From NCBI GenBank assembly GCA_965198725.1, contig CBDAPX010000001.1:2790001-2854000 (forward strand): 64,000 bases of DNA. Reading direction: 5' to 3'. The stretch is from CBDAPX01 sp965198725. GTDB lineage: Bacteria; Pseudomonadota; Alphaproteobacteria; Rhodobacterales; Rhodobacteraceae. How positions within the stretch are numbered: position 1 is the stretch's first letter; the number at the start of each line of letters is the position of its first letter. The translations under genes were made by a program, and so were the position numbers. The notes beneath the pieces were generated by a model. It was given only the letters and a program-made list of their open reading frames with translations. It made no database searches and was not told the origin of the DNA. Below, piece by piece: positions 41,849 to 50,819 of the stretch.

Positions 41849-42870
41849 TCTGTTTCCTCTTCAACAGATTTCTGGCGCAACCGGTCCGCATCAATCTGCG
41901 ACCGCAAAGCGCGCAGAACATCCGTCACGCCGGCGCCGGACACTGCAGACATCAACATCACATCGCCGCCACAAGCCTCTGCCAGCATGGATTGGGCCAA
42001 GGCGCGGTCTTCTTCATTCATCGCATCCGTTTTGTTCAACACGGTCACGCGCGGTTTCTGGGCTAGGCCCCCGCCATAAGCCTCCAGCTCTTCAACAATC
42101 GTATGATAGTTTTCGATGAAGTCATGCGCGCTGCCATCGACGATATGCAGCAACACCGCGCAGCGTTCGACGTGTCCGAGAAACAGATCCCCCAGACCAC
42201 GGCCTTCGGACGCGCCTTCGATCAAACCCGGAATATCGGCGATAACAAATTCGACATTGTCGACCCCGACAACACCCAGGTTCGGGTGCAGGGTGGTGAA
42301 CGGGTAATCCGCAATCTTCGGACGTGCATTCGAGGTTGCGGCCAAAAAGGTCGACTTGCCGGCATTCGGCATGCCCAAAAGACCCACATCGGCAATCAGC
42401 TTCAACCGAAGCCACAATGTGCGCTCGACCCCCTCTTGCCCCGGATTAGCGCGGCGCGGCGCCTGGTTGGTTGCCGATTTGAAATGCAGGTTGCCAAATC
42501 CGCCATTGCCGCCGCGCGCCAGCTGTACACGCTGGCCCACTTCGGTCAGATCGGCGATCAGCGTTTCCTGATCCTCGTCCAAAATCTCTGTTCCGACAGG
42601 GACGCGCAGGATGATGTCATCCCCATCCTTGCCGGTGCGCTGTTGCACCCTGCCCGGCTGTCCGTTCTTGGCAAAGAAATGCTGCTGATACCGGAAATCG
42701 ATCAGCGTGTTGAGGCCATCAACCGCCTCGGCCCAGACCGAACCGCCTTTGCCCCCGTCGCCGCCATCCGGCCCGCCATATTCGATATACTTTTCGCGCC
42801 GGAAGCTGACGCAGCCACCGCCACCGGGTCCGGACCGGATATAGACCTTTGCGAGATCAAGAAATTTCAT
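41836..42870 (-). CDS. obgE: GTPase Obg/CgtA
   Basis: A 344-residue GTPase with the Gly-rich Obg fold (1-158, GPGGGGCVSFRREKY) and G domain: G1 GMPNAGKST (about 166-174), G3 DIPGLIEGA, G4 NKTD. It associates with the 50S subunit and the stringent response. Part of the rplU-rpmA-obgE-proBA cluster. Confidence 0.95.
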   Translation of the reverse strand: MKFLDLAKVYIRSGPGGGGCVSFRREKYIEYGGPDGGDGGKGGSVWAEAVDGLNTLIDFRYQQHFFAKNGQPGRVQQRTGKDGDDIILRVPVGTEILDEDQETLIADLTEVGQRVQLARGGNGGFGNLHFKSATNQAPRRANPGQEGVERTLWLRLKLIADVGLLGMPNAGKSTFLAATSNARPKIADYPFTTLHPNLGVVGVDNVEFVIADIPGLIEGASEGRGLGDLFLGHVERCAVLLHIVDGSAHDFIENYHTIVEELEAYGGGLAQKPRVTVLNKTDAMNEEDRALAQSMLAEACGGDVMLMSAVSGAGVTDVLRALRSQIDADRLRQKSVEEETEWRP

Positions 42871-42906
42871 ATCGTCCCTCTATCGCAAAGGCCAAGCCCG
42901 CGACAA

Positions 42907-43443
42907 TCACAGTTTTCGGCTATAGGTCCAGGTGGGCACGGTTGCATCACGCGCCACGGAAAAGCTTTCGGCATCACCCAGGTATTCGAACCCGCAATGG
43001 GTCAAGACACGTGCCGAGGCCGGGTTGTCCTGAAACACCGATGCAAACATCACTTGGTTGTCCAGCGGGTTGGTTTCGACCAACACGGCCAGCGCGTCAG
43101 AGGCTAATCCGGTATTCCAGAAAATCGGGGCCACCCAATAGCCGACCTCAGATTGTTCGCGGTCCAGCTTTTTGAGCGAGATCAGCCCCATCAACTCTGG
43201 TCCATCGGCTTTGCTGCCATCCATGGCCCACACGTCCTCTTCGCGGGTCTCAGCGGTGGCGCGCCCGACAAAAGCCTCTGTCGCGCCGGGCGGCAACGGA
43301 TGTGGAATAGACGTGGTCATACGGGCCACACGCTCATCCGCGCCCCAATGTGAAATCATCCCCACATCCGAGCGCCGCAAGGGACGCAGATCAAAGCGAT
43401 CATGTTCGATGACCGGCTGGTTGATGATATAGTCTAGTTTCAT
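42907..43443 (-). CDS. GNAT-family N-acetyltransferase (RimJ/RimL type)
   Basis: A 178-residue acetyltransferase with the R-P-L-R-R-S-D start, LGxIxLxxL-like SLKKLDREQSEVGYWV strand and NPASARVLTHCGF acetyl-CoA-site region. ATG 43443 overlaps the lysE-type stop by 4 bases. Substrate unknown; such proteins often modify ribosomal proteins or amino acids. Confidence 0.8.
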   Translation of the reverse strand: MKLDYIINQPVIEHDRFDLRPLRRSDVGMISHWGADERVARMTTSIPHPLPPGATEAFVGRATAETREEDVWAMDGSKADGPELMGLISLKKLDREQSEVGYWVAPIFWNTGLASDALAVLVETNPLDNQVMFASVFQDNPASARVLTHCGFEYLGDAESFSVARDATVPTWTYSRKL

Positions 43444-44045
43444 TGACCTGTTCCTCCTCTGAACAGAACAAACAGCACCGACAGGACCGTCAGTCCGGCC
43501 AGCACCCACATCAGATATTTTTCCGCAGGCCGTCCTGCAACCGTTGCGGCGATCCGATCACCGACAAAGGCCCAGATTGGATGCAGGATCAGTTGGCAGC
43601 CGAGCAATATCGCGGCAATGGTTGCCGTCGCCTGAAGGCTGGGCGTGCCTGCCGCCACAAAACTGGTGAACCCGGCCACAATCATCGCCCACGCTTTGGG
43701 GTTGAGCGGATGTACGATCAGCCCAGCCAAGAAACCCGGCGTTTTTCCCGTTGCACCGGTGGACAGGCGCAGGTTTGCCACCTTCCACGCCAACCAGATG
43801 ATGTAAGCCGCCGAAATCCATTTCAGGGCGGCGAACAGCACAGGCACTTGGTCCGCCAGTTCCATCAATCCGAAACCGACGGGCCAGATGACCAGTTGTT
43901 TGCCAAAAGCGACGCCCAGAACGAAAGGCAACGCCGCCCGAAACCCGTACCGCGCGCCGGTGGCCATCAAAGCCATGTTGGCGGGCCCCGGCGTGCCGAC
44001 CTGGCTGGCAGCGAAGACAGCGAAAGAGGCGACGGCTACGCTCAT
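43440..44045 (-). CDS. LysE/RhtB-family exporter
   Basis: A 201-residue exporter with about six membrane spans and the GTPGPANMALMATGARYGF motif (about 17-35) of the family. It exports amino acids or related small molecules; the adjacent acetyltransferases suggest a modified amine or amino acid. Overlaps both neighbours by 4 bases. Confidence 0.85.
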   Translation of the reverse strand: MSVAVASFAVFAASQVGTPGPANMALMATGARYGFRAALPFVLGVAFGKQLVIWPVGFGLMELADQVPVLFAALKWISAAYIIWLAWKVANLRLSTGATGKTPGFLAGLIVHPLNPKAWAMIVAGFTSFVAAGTPSLQATATIAAILLGCQLILHPIWAFVGDRIAATVAGRPAEKYLMWVLAGLTVLSVLFVLFRGGTGQ

Positions 44046-44545
44046 CCTCGGGCCCTCCAGCTTTCGGCGGTCAGGACCATCTTGTGCAAGGTGACGACCG
44101 TGCCCAGCGACACAGGCGTCGCCTGCTCTTTTCCTGCAGGGACAAATCCAAGCTTGGTCAGGACGTTCCGAGAACCGGCGCTGCCATCCAGATACCCGGA
44201 TGTCAGATCCTCATCCGTCGACGCGAAATAGTCCGCCACAACGGCGCGCGCGCTTTCGGTGGCATAGCCTTGCCCCCAATACGGCTGGCCAAACCAATAG
44301 CCCAACTGTCCAACAATGCTCATACAGCCGATCAGGTCTTCATCACGGGTCACGGCAAAGCACCTGTCGGCGGTCAAGGCGTGGCGGGCGATGAATTGTT
44401 CTGCATCCGTTCGGGAATAGGGATGGGGGACCTTGGTCAGCCAGCGCGCCACATCGAGATCATTGATCAATGTGACAACGGCATCCGCATCCGCTGGCTG
44501 AAACCGGCGAAGTACAAGTCTTTCTGTCACAATGAGGTCTGTCAT
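44042..44545 (-). CDS. GNAT-family N-acetyltransferase
   Basis: A 167-residue RimJ/RimL-like acetyltransferase: TERLVLRRFQPADAD start, GQLGYWFGQPYWGQGYATES (acetyl-CoA loop) and GSRNVLTKLGF. It lies between rpmA and the LysE gene; a terminator in the 78-base gap after rpmA separates it partly from rplU-rpmA. Confidence 0.82.
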   Translation of the reverse strand: MTDLIVTERLVLRRFQPADADAVVTLINDLDVARWLTKVPHPYSRTDAEQFIARHALTADRCFAVTRDEDLIGCMSIVGQLGYWFGQPYWGQGYATESARAVVADYFASTDEDLTSGYLDGSAGSRNVLTKLGFVPAGKEQATPVSLGTVVTLHKMVLTAESWRARG

Positions 44546-44559
44546 CAGACCATCCCTTC

Positions 44560-44602
44560 AAAATAAAAAAAGGACCGGCGGTTTCGCCGATCCCCTTAAT
44601 GT
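44560..44602 (-). terminator. terminator after rpmA
   Basis: On the minus strand the arms GGATCGGCG and CCGCCGGTCC form a stem with a short AAA loop, followed by TTTTTTTATTTT. Confidence 0.75.
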
Positions 44603-44623
44603 CATTGCCTTTTGAGGTTCGGC

Positions 44624-44893
44624 TTACTCTGCGGCCTCCGCCACTGGCAGGACCGAAATAAAGGTGCGGCCTTTGAGGCCTTTGTGGAACTTCACGGCGC
44701 CTTCTGCAGTCGCAAAAATGGTGTGGTCTTTGCCCATACCAACGCCTGCGCCCGGCCAGAACTTGGTGCCGCGCTGACGCACGATGATGTTGCCCGGGTT
44801 GACCGCTTGGCCGCCATAGAGCTTCACGCCAAGACGACGACCAGCAGAGTCGCGACCGTTACGGGAGGAACCGCCAGCTTTTTTATGTGCCAT
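44624..44893 (-). CDS. rpmA: 50S ribosomal protein L27
   Basis: An 89-residue L27 starting MAHKKAGGSSRNGRDS, which is diagnostic; N-terminal residues reach the peptidyl-transferase centre. No cleavable N-terminal extension (as in Firmicutes). Eleven bases from rplU. Confidence 0.95.
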   Translation of the reverse strand: MAHKKAGGSSRNGRDSAGRRLGVKLYGGQAVNPGNIIVRQRGTKFWPGAGVGMGKDHTIFATAEGAVKFHKGLKGRTFISVLPVAEAAE

Positions 44894-44904
44894 TCTCTCT
44901 CTCC

Positions 44905-45525
44905 TTAGCCTTTGATCAGTTCTTGAGCCTGCGCGACCCAGCCTTCACGCTCGATCCGGCCTTTGAACGACAGTTTCTCGTCGAATGCCGCGATGTCCTC
45001 TTCGGTCCATGCAGCGATTTGGGCAAAGCTGGTCACGCCACCGGCGAGCAGCTTTTCAGCCAGTTTCGGACCAACGACTGACAATTTGGTCAGGTCATCA
45101 CTGGATGCGGCGGCGGGCGCTTCGGCTGCGGCAGGTGCCGCGGCTGGGGCGGAAGCCGGTGCAGCAACAGAGCCTGCGCCGATGGCTGCTTTGACGCCAG
45201 ATGCGTCTGCGCCGGTGGACAGGATGTCAGTCACGCGAACCAGTGTCAGTTGCTGACGGTGGCCTTTGGTGCGTTTGCTCGAATGCTTACGACGGCGTTT
45301 CACAAAGTTGATGACCTTCTCACCTTTGATCTGGTCAATCACCTCGGCCTGAACGGCCGCGCCATCAACGAACGGTGCACCAACGACAGGCGCATCACCG
45401 CCCAGCATCAGAATATCGTTGAATTGTACTTTTTCGCCAGCGTCAGCAGCAATCTTTTCAACGCGGAGCGTGTCGCCCGATTGAACCTTGTACTGTTTGC
45501 CGCCGGTCTTCAGAACCGCGAACAT
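44905..45525 (-). CDS. rplU: 50S ribosomal protein L21 with helix-hairpin-helix extension
   Basis: A 206-residue L21, about twice the usual ~103. Residues 1-103 are L21 (FAVLKTGGKQYKV start, KRRRKHSSKRTKGHRQQ RNA-binding region). An Ala/Pro linker (~115-142) leads to a helical domain (~144-206) with a helix-hairpin-helix-like VVGPKLAEKLLAGGV. Extended L21 proteins occur in alphaproteobacteria; the role of the extra domain is unclear. ATG 45525 is chosen by the L21 N-terminus. Confidence 0.93.
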   Translation of the reverse strand: MFAVLKTGGKQYKVQSGDTLRVEKIAADAGEKVQFNDILMLGGDAPVVGAPFVDGAAVQAEVIDQIKGEKVINFVKRRRKHSSKRTKGHRQQLTLVRVTDILSTGADASGVKAAIGAGSVAAPASAPAAAPAAAEAPAAASSDDLTKLSVVGPKLAEKLLAGGVTSFAQIAAWTEEDIAAFDEKLSFKGRIEREGWVAQAQELIKG

Positions 45526-45643
45526 TTCGTCTTTCCTTTTTTCATCCGCGCCCTGCGGCCCCGTTTCAGGTGTTGTGACCGATTTCGGTTCGGTCGCCTC
45601 GGACTGCGCACCCCACTCAGAGGTGTTCATTAGCAAAACAGAA

Positions 45644-45664
45644 ACCGCCCCGTCGAAGGGCGGC
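45644..45664 (-). promoter_or_regulatory. leader hairpin upstream of rplU
   Basis: GCCGCCC-TTCGACG-GGGCGGT followed by TTCTGTTTTG on the minus strand, between the promoter and the gene. It looks like an attenuator or a protein-binding leader stem. Confidence 0.55.
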
Positions 45665-45677
45665 TGCTGGAGGCCCT

Positions 45678-45706
45678 GCTATGTCGGATCGTGCTTTCGC
45701 TGTCAA
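45678..45706 (-). promoter_or_regulatory. rplU promoter
   Basis: TTGACA, 17-base spacer, then CATAGC on the minus strand, about 150 bases before the rplU start. The -35 is consensus; the -10 is weak. Confidence 0.5.
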
Positions 45707-45787
45707 GCGCAAAAGCATGCGCAGGCCGCCTGCATGACGACGTCCGATCATTGCCGCCCCAACGACCCCTGACGCGCCGTGCCTGCG

Positions 45788-46600
45788 CTACAAATCAGAC
45801 CCTTGCATAGCTTCGGCAATGGCAAGTCCCAGCGCGAATGAGATTGAACGATACATCGCATCGAACCCATCAAACAACGCCGCATTCAACGCCTGCCCGT
45901 CTTCGGTCTTTGAATATTCTGTATAGGTTTCGATTTCCGCGATCGAAAGCGGCTGATACGCCATCAACAGATACCCAAAAAGCCACGCCTCAGTGTCATT
46001 TCGCAGTTCTTTTTCTTGCGCCCATATATCGGACAGCATGGCCTGCTCATCCATATCCAAAGCCCCGCCTTGTGACATGCCCGCGTAGAATTGATAGGTC
46101 GCGCTCATGGCGCCGGCGACATTCCGTTCCAACAGATCATTGGCTTGGACAAAATCGGTCACAGCGTCAAGCTTTGGATCGCCTTGATCCAGCTTCTCGA
46201 TATAGGCATCCCGGGCAAAATCCTCGACCGATTGATCGATCATCGCCGCGCGCGCACTGTTTTCCAGAGACAGAATACGGCGACCCAACTCACCGTCAAA
46301 GAACGCAACCGCGGCATCTATTTCGGCGGTCGTCATGCTTTGTTCCAAGCCCTGGACCAACATTTCCGTCATTTTCGGGGCCGCATAGATGGTATCAACC
46401 TGTTCCAACCAATAGGTCGATACGCCGCCGGGTATCAGTTCTTCTGCCAAATCTGCCGCGTCTGCGCGTCCCTCTGTCCGCATGATGTCGATCATGTCAG
46501 CAACATCGAGGACCTTTGCCAAATCCCGTGCCGTTGCGGACCAGCCAGGATTCACGGCCAGAACAGCAAACCCTGCCGCAAAAAGGATCGCGCGCAACAT
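45788..46600 (-). CDS. DUF2059-type secreted protein A
   Basis: A 270-residue helical protein with signal peptide (1-21). The segment around T-T-A-E-I-D-A-A-V-A-F-F-D-G-E-L-G-R-R-I-L-S-L-E resembles the DUF2059 core, in which a short helical hairpin follows. Function unknown. Its paralogue lies 2 bases upstream, so both are cotranscribed. Confidence 0.65.
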   Translation of the reverse strand: MLRAILFAAGFAVLAVNPGWSATARDLAKVLDVADMIDIMRTEGRADAADLAEELIPGGVSTYWLEQVDTIYAAPKMTEMLVQGLEQSMTTAEIDAAVAFFDGELGRRILSLENSARAAMIDQSVEDFARDAYIEKLDQGDPKLDAVTDFVQANDLLERNVAGAMSATYQFYAGMSQGGALDMDEQAMLSDIWAQEKELRNDTEAWLFGYLLMAYQPLSIAEIETYTEYSKTEDGQALNAALFDGFDAMYRSISFALGLAIAEAMQGSDL

Positions 46601-46602
46601 GA

Positions 46603-47448
46603 TCAGATATCCTGAGCCGGGGTCAATTGTGCCATGCGTGTGGCCAGCTCTTCGAACCGATTGGCCATGATTTCGTACTGCACGGCGTTTAACAGTTCAT
46701 AGACCTGCTGCATCTTCGGATGTTCGAGCGCTTCGACATATTGGACCAATTCCTCATCCGAAAAGGAATGATAGGTTTGCGCCGCACCCGCCAAAGCGTT
46801 TTGCTTGATCCGACGGATCAACTCCCCTTCCTGTTGTTTCAGCAGCGCGCGCAATTCATCGGCATCAACGTTCAGCTCCAGAATGCCCGCGGCGCTGGCG
46901 GCGAGCAGGAACCGGTACTGGATTTCTTGCAAGGCACGCGCGCTCGTCCCAGAGGCATCAATCGCGCCATTCATGCGTTTCAGAACTTCCAGCCGCGCAG
47001 ACCCATCGGCGACCATTTCAGCCACGCGCTCTTTGCCTGAAGCAATGCGCGCGTCATCATCGGGGTCTTTGTGCGACGCGTTTTCGATCTCGACCAAACG
47101 CTGGCCCAAATCGCTGGCATAAAAAGCGGCTGCGTGGTCCAGCAAGTCATCGTTCAGCGTGGGTTCGAGTAACTGGATGCCAAATTCCAGCATCAGATCA
47201 GGGTCAAAAACCTCTTCGCTCATCAATGTCCACTGCGCCCCGAAATCGCCCGGGTCCACGCCCAGCATTTGCGGGGCTGACCCGGCAGAGTTTTGGATGC
47301 TTTCCAAGGCGACATCGAACCCCGTCACCTTCAAAAACGCCTCTATCCGATCCCGATCCGCGGCAAGGGCCGTCTTGGGCAGGAACACGATGGCTGCCGA
47401 CAGGACAAATGCGGCAAATGATACGAACGAAAACCTGAGATATGTCAT
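46603..47448 (-). CDS. DUF2059-type secreted protein B
   Basis: A 281-residue helical protein with a signal peptide (about 1-29, ending TALAAD). It shares the Y-A-S-D-L-G-Q-R-L-V-E-I-E-N segment and overall length with the neighbour at 45788-46600, so the two are tandem paralogues. ATG 47448 is preferred as it gives a good signal peptide. Function unknown; predicted periplasmic. Confidence 0.65.
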   Translation of the reverse strand: MTYLRFSFVSFAAFVLSAAIVFLPKTALAADRDRIEAFLKVTGFDVALESIQNSAGSAPQMLGVDPGDFGAQWTLMSEEVFDPDLMLEFGIQLLEPTLNDDLLDHAAAFYASDLGQRLVEIENASHKDPDDDARIASGKERVAEMVADGSARLEVLKRMNGAIDASGTSARALQEIQYRFLLAASAAGILELNVDADELRALLKQQEGELIRRIKQNALAGAAQTYHSFSDEELVQYVEALEHPKMQQVYELLNAVQYEIMANRFEELATRMAQLTPAQDI

Positions 47449-47570
47449 GCAACAAAGCCTAGTGTTTTTGGACCCGTGCACAACGTCTATTCGCGCAGAT
47501 GTGTAAACAGCACAAAAAGCATCTTGTCACTTCGGATCAACACAAGTAAACGACGCCTTCAGACCCCCGC

Positions 47571-47660
47571 GGAGAGGTGCCGGAGTGGTCGAACGGGGCG
47601 GTCTCGAAAACCGTTGTGGGTGCAAGCCCATCCAGGGTTCGAATCCCTGTCTCTCCGCCA
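47571..47660 (+). tRNA. tRNA-Ser(CGA)
   Basis: A 90-base class II tRNA with encoded CCA. Acceptor arms GGAGAGG / TCTCTCC (one G-T pair), anticodon loop CTCGAAA with anticodon CGA (reads UCG), a long variable arm, and the GGTTCGAATCC T-loop. Confidence 0.95.
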
Positions 47661-47805
47661 TTCATCCGGCTTTGGTTCCCTTGTCGATTGCCCCACCGTG
47701 GGCAAGATCGCTGTGCTTGAGCCGCGTAAGCGATCACGCTATCCACTGGGCAGCAACCCATTTGGGTTCACATCGGGTGACATTCGCCTGAGCCTTGGAA
47801 AAGAT

Positions 47806-48468
47806 ATGATAAACGCCGACGTGACCCCTCCAAAGACCCAAAGCAAGACCAAAAAACGCATCTTGGAAACTGCGATCAGCGCGTTCAATCAAGACAGCTT
47901 TGGCACCGTGACCGTCGCAACCTTGGCCAAGTCATTGGATATGTCCGAAGGCAACCTTTGGTATCACTACAAAACAAAGGCTGATCTGTTGGCGGCGATC
48001 CAAAATGTCATGATCCTCGATTGGACCGAGACGTTTTCCAGCTTGCACCCTACCGACGACGTGATCGCCGATTACGTCACCTTTTTCACGACATGGACCT
48101 GCTTTATCGAAAGATACCTGTTCATGTTCCGCGACCGGGCGGAATATGGCGCCCATAGTCCGGAATTGGCCAATATCCTGCCCATGATGTACGACCATGT
48201 CGCCAGTGACATCAAAGGTCATTATGTTGCGATAACATCGAAAAATGGATTTGAGATTGCGGCCGACGACCTCGAAGACCTGGCTTGGAACATCATTATC
48301 GTCACGCGGTTTTACCTCGAGTTCGAGAGCGAGGCAAAGAAATCGGTCGAAAGCTCACCATTGGCGATGACGATGCATCATATGACCTTGGTCAAACCGC
48401 TGATGCACCCGGACCTTTTTGCTCGATTGCACGCGGCCTTGTTGGAAAAGGTCCAGCCGTCCCAGTGA
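47806..48468 (+). CDS. TetR-family transcriptional regulator
   Basis: A 220-residue regulator: N-terminal helix-turn-helix (about 14-60; recognition region L-A-K-S-L-D-M-S-E-G-N-L-W-Y-H-Y) and a ligand domain of the group with a conserved FFTTW/FRD pattern. ATG 47806 chosen. It is convergent with a LysR gene. Target genes unknown. Confidence 0.8.
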   Translation: MINADVTPPKTQSKTKKRILETAISAFNQDSFGTVTVATLAKSLDMSEGNLWYHYKTKADLLAAIQNVMILDWTETFSSLHPTDDVIADYVTFFTTWTCFIERYLFMFRDRAEYGAHSPELANILPMMYDHVASDIKGHYVAITSKNGFEIAADDLEDLAWNIIIVTRFYLEFESEAKKSVESSPLAMTMHHMTLVKPLMHPDLFARLHAALLEKVQPSQ

Positions 48469-48490
48469 TCGAATCTGTCAGGTCGTTGGA

Positions 48491-49384
48491 TTATTGGTTC
48501 AGCGCAGACCAGATTTTGTTTTCAAAGAAGCTGGCAAATTTTGCCACGCGTGGCGGCAGGGTTTCGTATGGCGGATAGAGCAAAGACAGCCACAATTCCT
48601 GAACGCGCCAATCTGGGAACAGACGAACAAGATCGCCGCGGGCCAGAGCGTCGTTCACAATAAAGGCGGGCAACAAGGCGACGCCGTTGCCTTCGGTGAT
48701 CAACGAAACCAGCAAATCGCCATTGTTGGACGACACTGCGGTTCCAGCGGCGATCTGATGCCGTTCCCCTGCGCGCGATACCTCCCAAATCTCTTGTCCG
48801 CCATCCGCATCAAAGCCAAAACAGTCGCGCCCATTCAATTGCGTGGGTGACGTGGCATCCGCATAAACGCCGCGGGCTGACGTCACAAAATACCGGTCGA
48901 CTGCACAAATCTTGCGCCAAATCGTCGATTTGTCGGTCGGTGGTTCAGATATCCGTATGGCGATGTCGAAATCTCCGGACACCATATCGACAAGTCGGTC
49001 CTGCAATGTGACCGCAAGATCGACCTTCGGCGCCTCTTTCTGAAATTCTTGCAACAGCTTAGGCAGCACCTTTAAACCAAATGACATCGGCGCGTTCAGC
49101 TTCAACCGACCAGAACAGTCCGCGCTTTGGGCTTTCATGTCATCAGCCGCAGCATCAAACTCGTCCAACAAAGGCAAAACGCGCGCGGCATAGGCCGCAC
49201 CGTCATTGGACAAGGATACGCGACGCGTGGTGCGCACCAAAAGCTGCGTGTTCAGACGCTTTTCCAAATCCGCCACCGCCCGCGTCACGGTCGCAGGGGT
49301 GGTGTCCAACCTTCGGGCCGCTTCGGAAAAGCTGCCTTCACGGACAACGGCCAGAAAAGTACGGATAGATCTCAGCTCGTCCAT
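48491..49384 (-). CDS. LysR-family transcriptional regulator
   Basis: A 297-residue regulator: N-terminal winged helix (1-60, S-F-S-E-A-A-R-R-L-D-T-T-P-A-T-V-T-R-A-V region) and C-terminal substrate-binding-like domain. It has no obvious divergent target gene; the upstream 294 bases are non-coding. Confidence 0.85.
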   Translation of the reverse strand: MDELRSIRTFLAVVREGSFSEAARRLDTTPATVTRAVADLEKRLNTQLLVRTTRRVSLSNDGAAYAARVLPLLDEFDAAADDMKAQSADCSGRLKLNAPMSFGLKVLPKLLQEFQKEAPKVDLAVTLQDRLVDMVSGDFDIAIRISEPPTDKSTIWRKICAVDRYFVTSARGVYADATSPTQLNGRDCFGFDADGGQEIWEVSRAGERHQIAAGTAVSSNNGDLLVSLITEGNGVALLPAFIVNDALARGDLVRLFPDWRVQELWLSLLYPPYETLPPRVAKFASFFENKIWSALNQ

Positions 49385-49678
49385 GCATCCATAATTACAG
49401 AACGCGCAATGATCTTGGCAAGAAATGAGCGATGAACTGTTATGACATCGTGGAGATTACCACCGATATGACTTGAGATTTGAAACCCAAAACGTTGCTT
49501 TTAAATGCATTTTTGGATGCCCCAAGTACGAAACATGTCGGCGCTTACTCGCCACCCAGAGCAAATCAGTTCTGTGTTCAAATCAGCAGATTGTTACCCA
49601 ATATGTTAAAATGGGGTCATTTGATCCGGCACATTGGGTGTTTTGGGGCGCGCGCCGGCAAGGCGCGCGCCAAACTGG
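49385..49678. other. 294-base non-coding region
   Basis: No gene seen. The last part carries a very G+C-rich hairpin (49643-49674; arms GGCGCGCGCC-like) just after the 3' end of the methyltransferase gene on the minus strand. It lacks a T-run, so it may be a weak terminator or mRNA-stabilising stem. Confidence 0.45.
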
Positions 49679-50740
49679 TCAGGCGCGACGACGGCGCCCG
49701 CCTGCGCGGCCACGGCGACCGCCCTCTTCCGCACCCGGCGCGGCGGGCGGCTTGTTGAACCGGATCCAATCGCCGCCATGCGGGTCATTGTCTGTCAGGA
49801 AGTTGGCGGCGCGGATGGCTTCCATCTCTTTTCCTGGGCGCGGCATGGTGGACCCAAGTCCAAACAGCTGGCAGAAGGTTTCGTCATCCATGCCTTCGGG
49901 CAGGATGACACCAGCTGCCGCAGCAGCAGCGCGCTTGGCCTCCATATCAGCTTTTTTCACAGGCAACGCGACCGGGTTCATGATGGCAGAGGTCATGCCA
50001 GCACCCATGGCCATGGGCAAAAACGCGTTGTTGATCCCGTGGCGATTGGGCAAACCGAAAGAAATGTTCGAAGCCCCACAGGTCGTGTTAACCCCCAGCT
50101 CTTCGCGCAAACGCCGCACCAGAGTGAACACCTGCACACCGGCGGTGGCCATAGCCCCCACCGGCATGACAAGCGGGTCCACCACGATATCATGCGCGGG
50201 AATGCCAAAATCGGCTGCACGCTCGACTATTTTCTTGGCAACAGCGAACCGGACATCCGGGTCCTCGGAAATGCCGGTGTCGTCGTTCGAGATGGCAACG
50301 ACCGGTACGTTGTATTTCTTCACCAAGGGCAGAATTTCTTCCAAACGTTCTTCTTCGCCGGTGACCGAGTTCAGCAAAGGGCGCCCTTCGCAAACCGCAA
50401 GACCCGCCTCCAAAGCGCCGGGCACAGAGCTGTCGATGCAGAGCGGCACGTCGACCAACGCTTGCACCAGCTCGACGATCTTGGTCATCAAGGGTGGTTC
50501 AGTCTCGTTCGGGTTAGGATTAGAGTTGTAAACGACGCCCGCATTGATATCGAGAACCGTGGCCCCGGCCGCCACCTGTGCCAACGCATCCTTTTCAACG
50601 GTGGAAAAGTCGCCTGCTTCCAGTTCTGCCGCCAGCTTTTTGCGCCCTGTCGGGTTGATCCGTTCGCCGATTACGCAAAAGGGTTCGTCAAACCCGATCA
50701 CAGCAGTTTTTGTCTTCGACTCTACGATTGTGCGCGTCAT
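49679..50740 (-). CDS. methyltetrahydrofolate-binding methyltransferase (split methionine synthase subunit)
   Basis: A 353-residue pterin-binding TIM-barrel protein. VIGERINPTG (about 23-32), LDINAG (about 63-68) and the ISNDDTGI segment are hallmarks of MetH/AcsE pterin domains. The C-terminal ~20 residues are Gly/Arg-rich (GGRRGRAGGRRRRA). In roseobacters the cobalamin-dependent methionine synthase is split into separate homocysteine-, folate- and cobalamin-binding proteins; this is the folate-binding part. MetF follows in the operon. Confidence 0.85.
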   Translation of the reverse strand: MTRTIVESKTKTAVIGFDEPFCVIGERINPTGRKKLAAELEAGDFSTVEKDALAQVAAGATVLDINAGVVYNSNPNPNETEPPLMTKIVELVQALVDVPLCIDSSVPGALEAGLAVCEGRPLLNSVTGEEERLEEILPLVKKYNVPVVAISNDDTGISEDPDVRFAVAKKIVERAADFGIPAHDIVVDPLVMPVGAMATAGVQVFTLVRRLREELGVNTTCGASNISFGLPNRHGINNAFLPMAMGAGMTSAIMNPVALPVKKADMEAKRAAAAAAGVILPEGMDDETFCQLFGLGSTMPRPGKEMEAIRAANFLTDNDPHGGDWIRFNKPPAAPGAEEGGRRGRAGGRRRRA

Positions 50741-50819
50741 TCACGCCTCCTGTCCTGCGATCCGTTCTGTTACGTCGACGAACCGCTATGTGTTTTTATT
50801 GAGTGTCGGTGTGCAGGTG

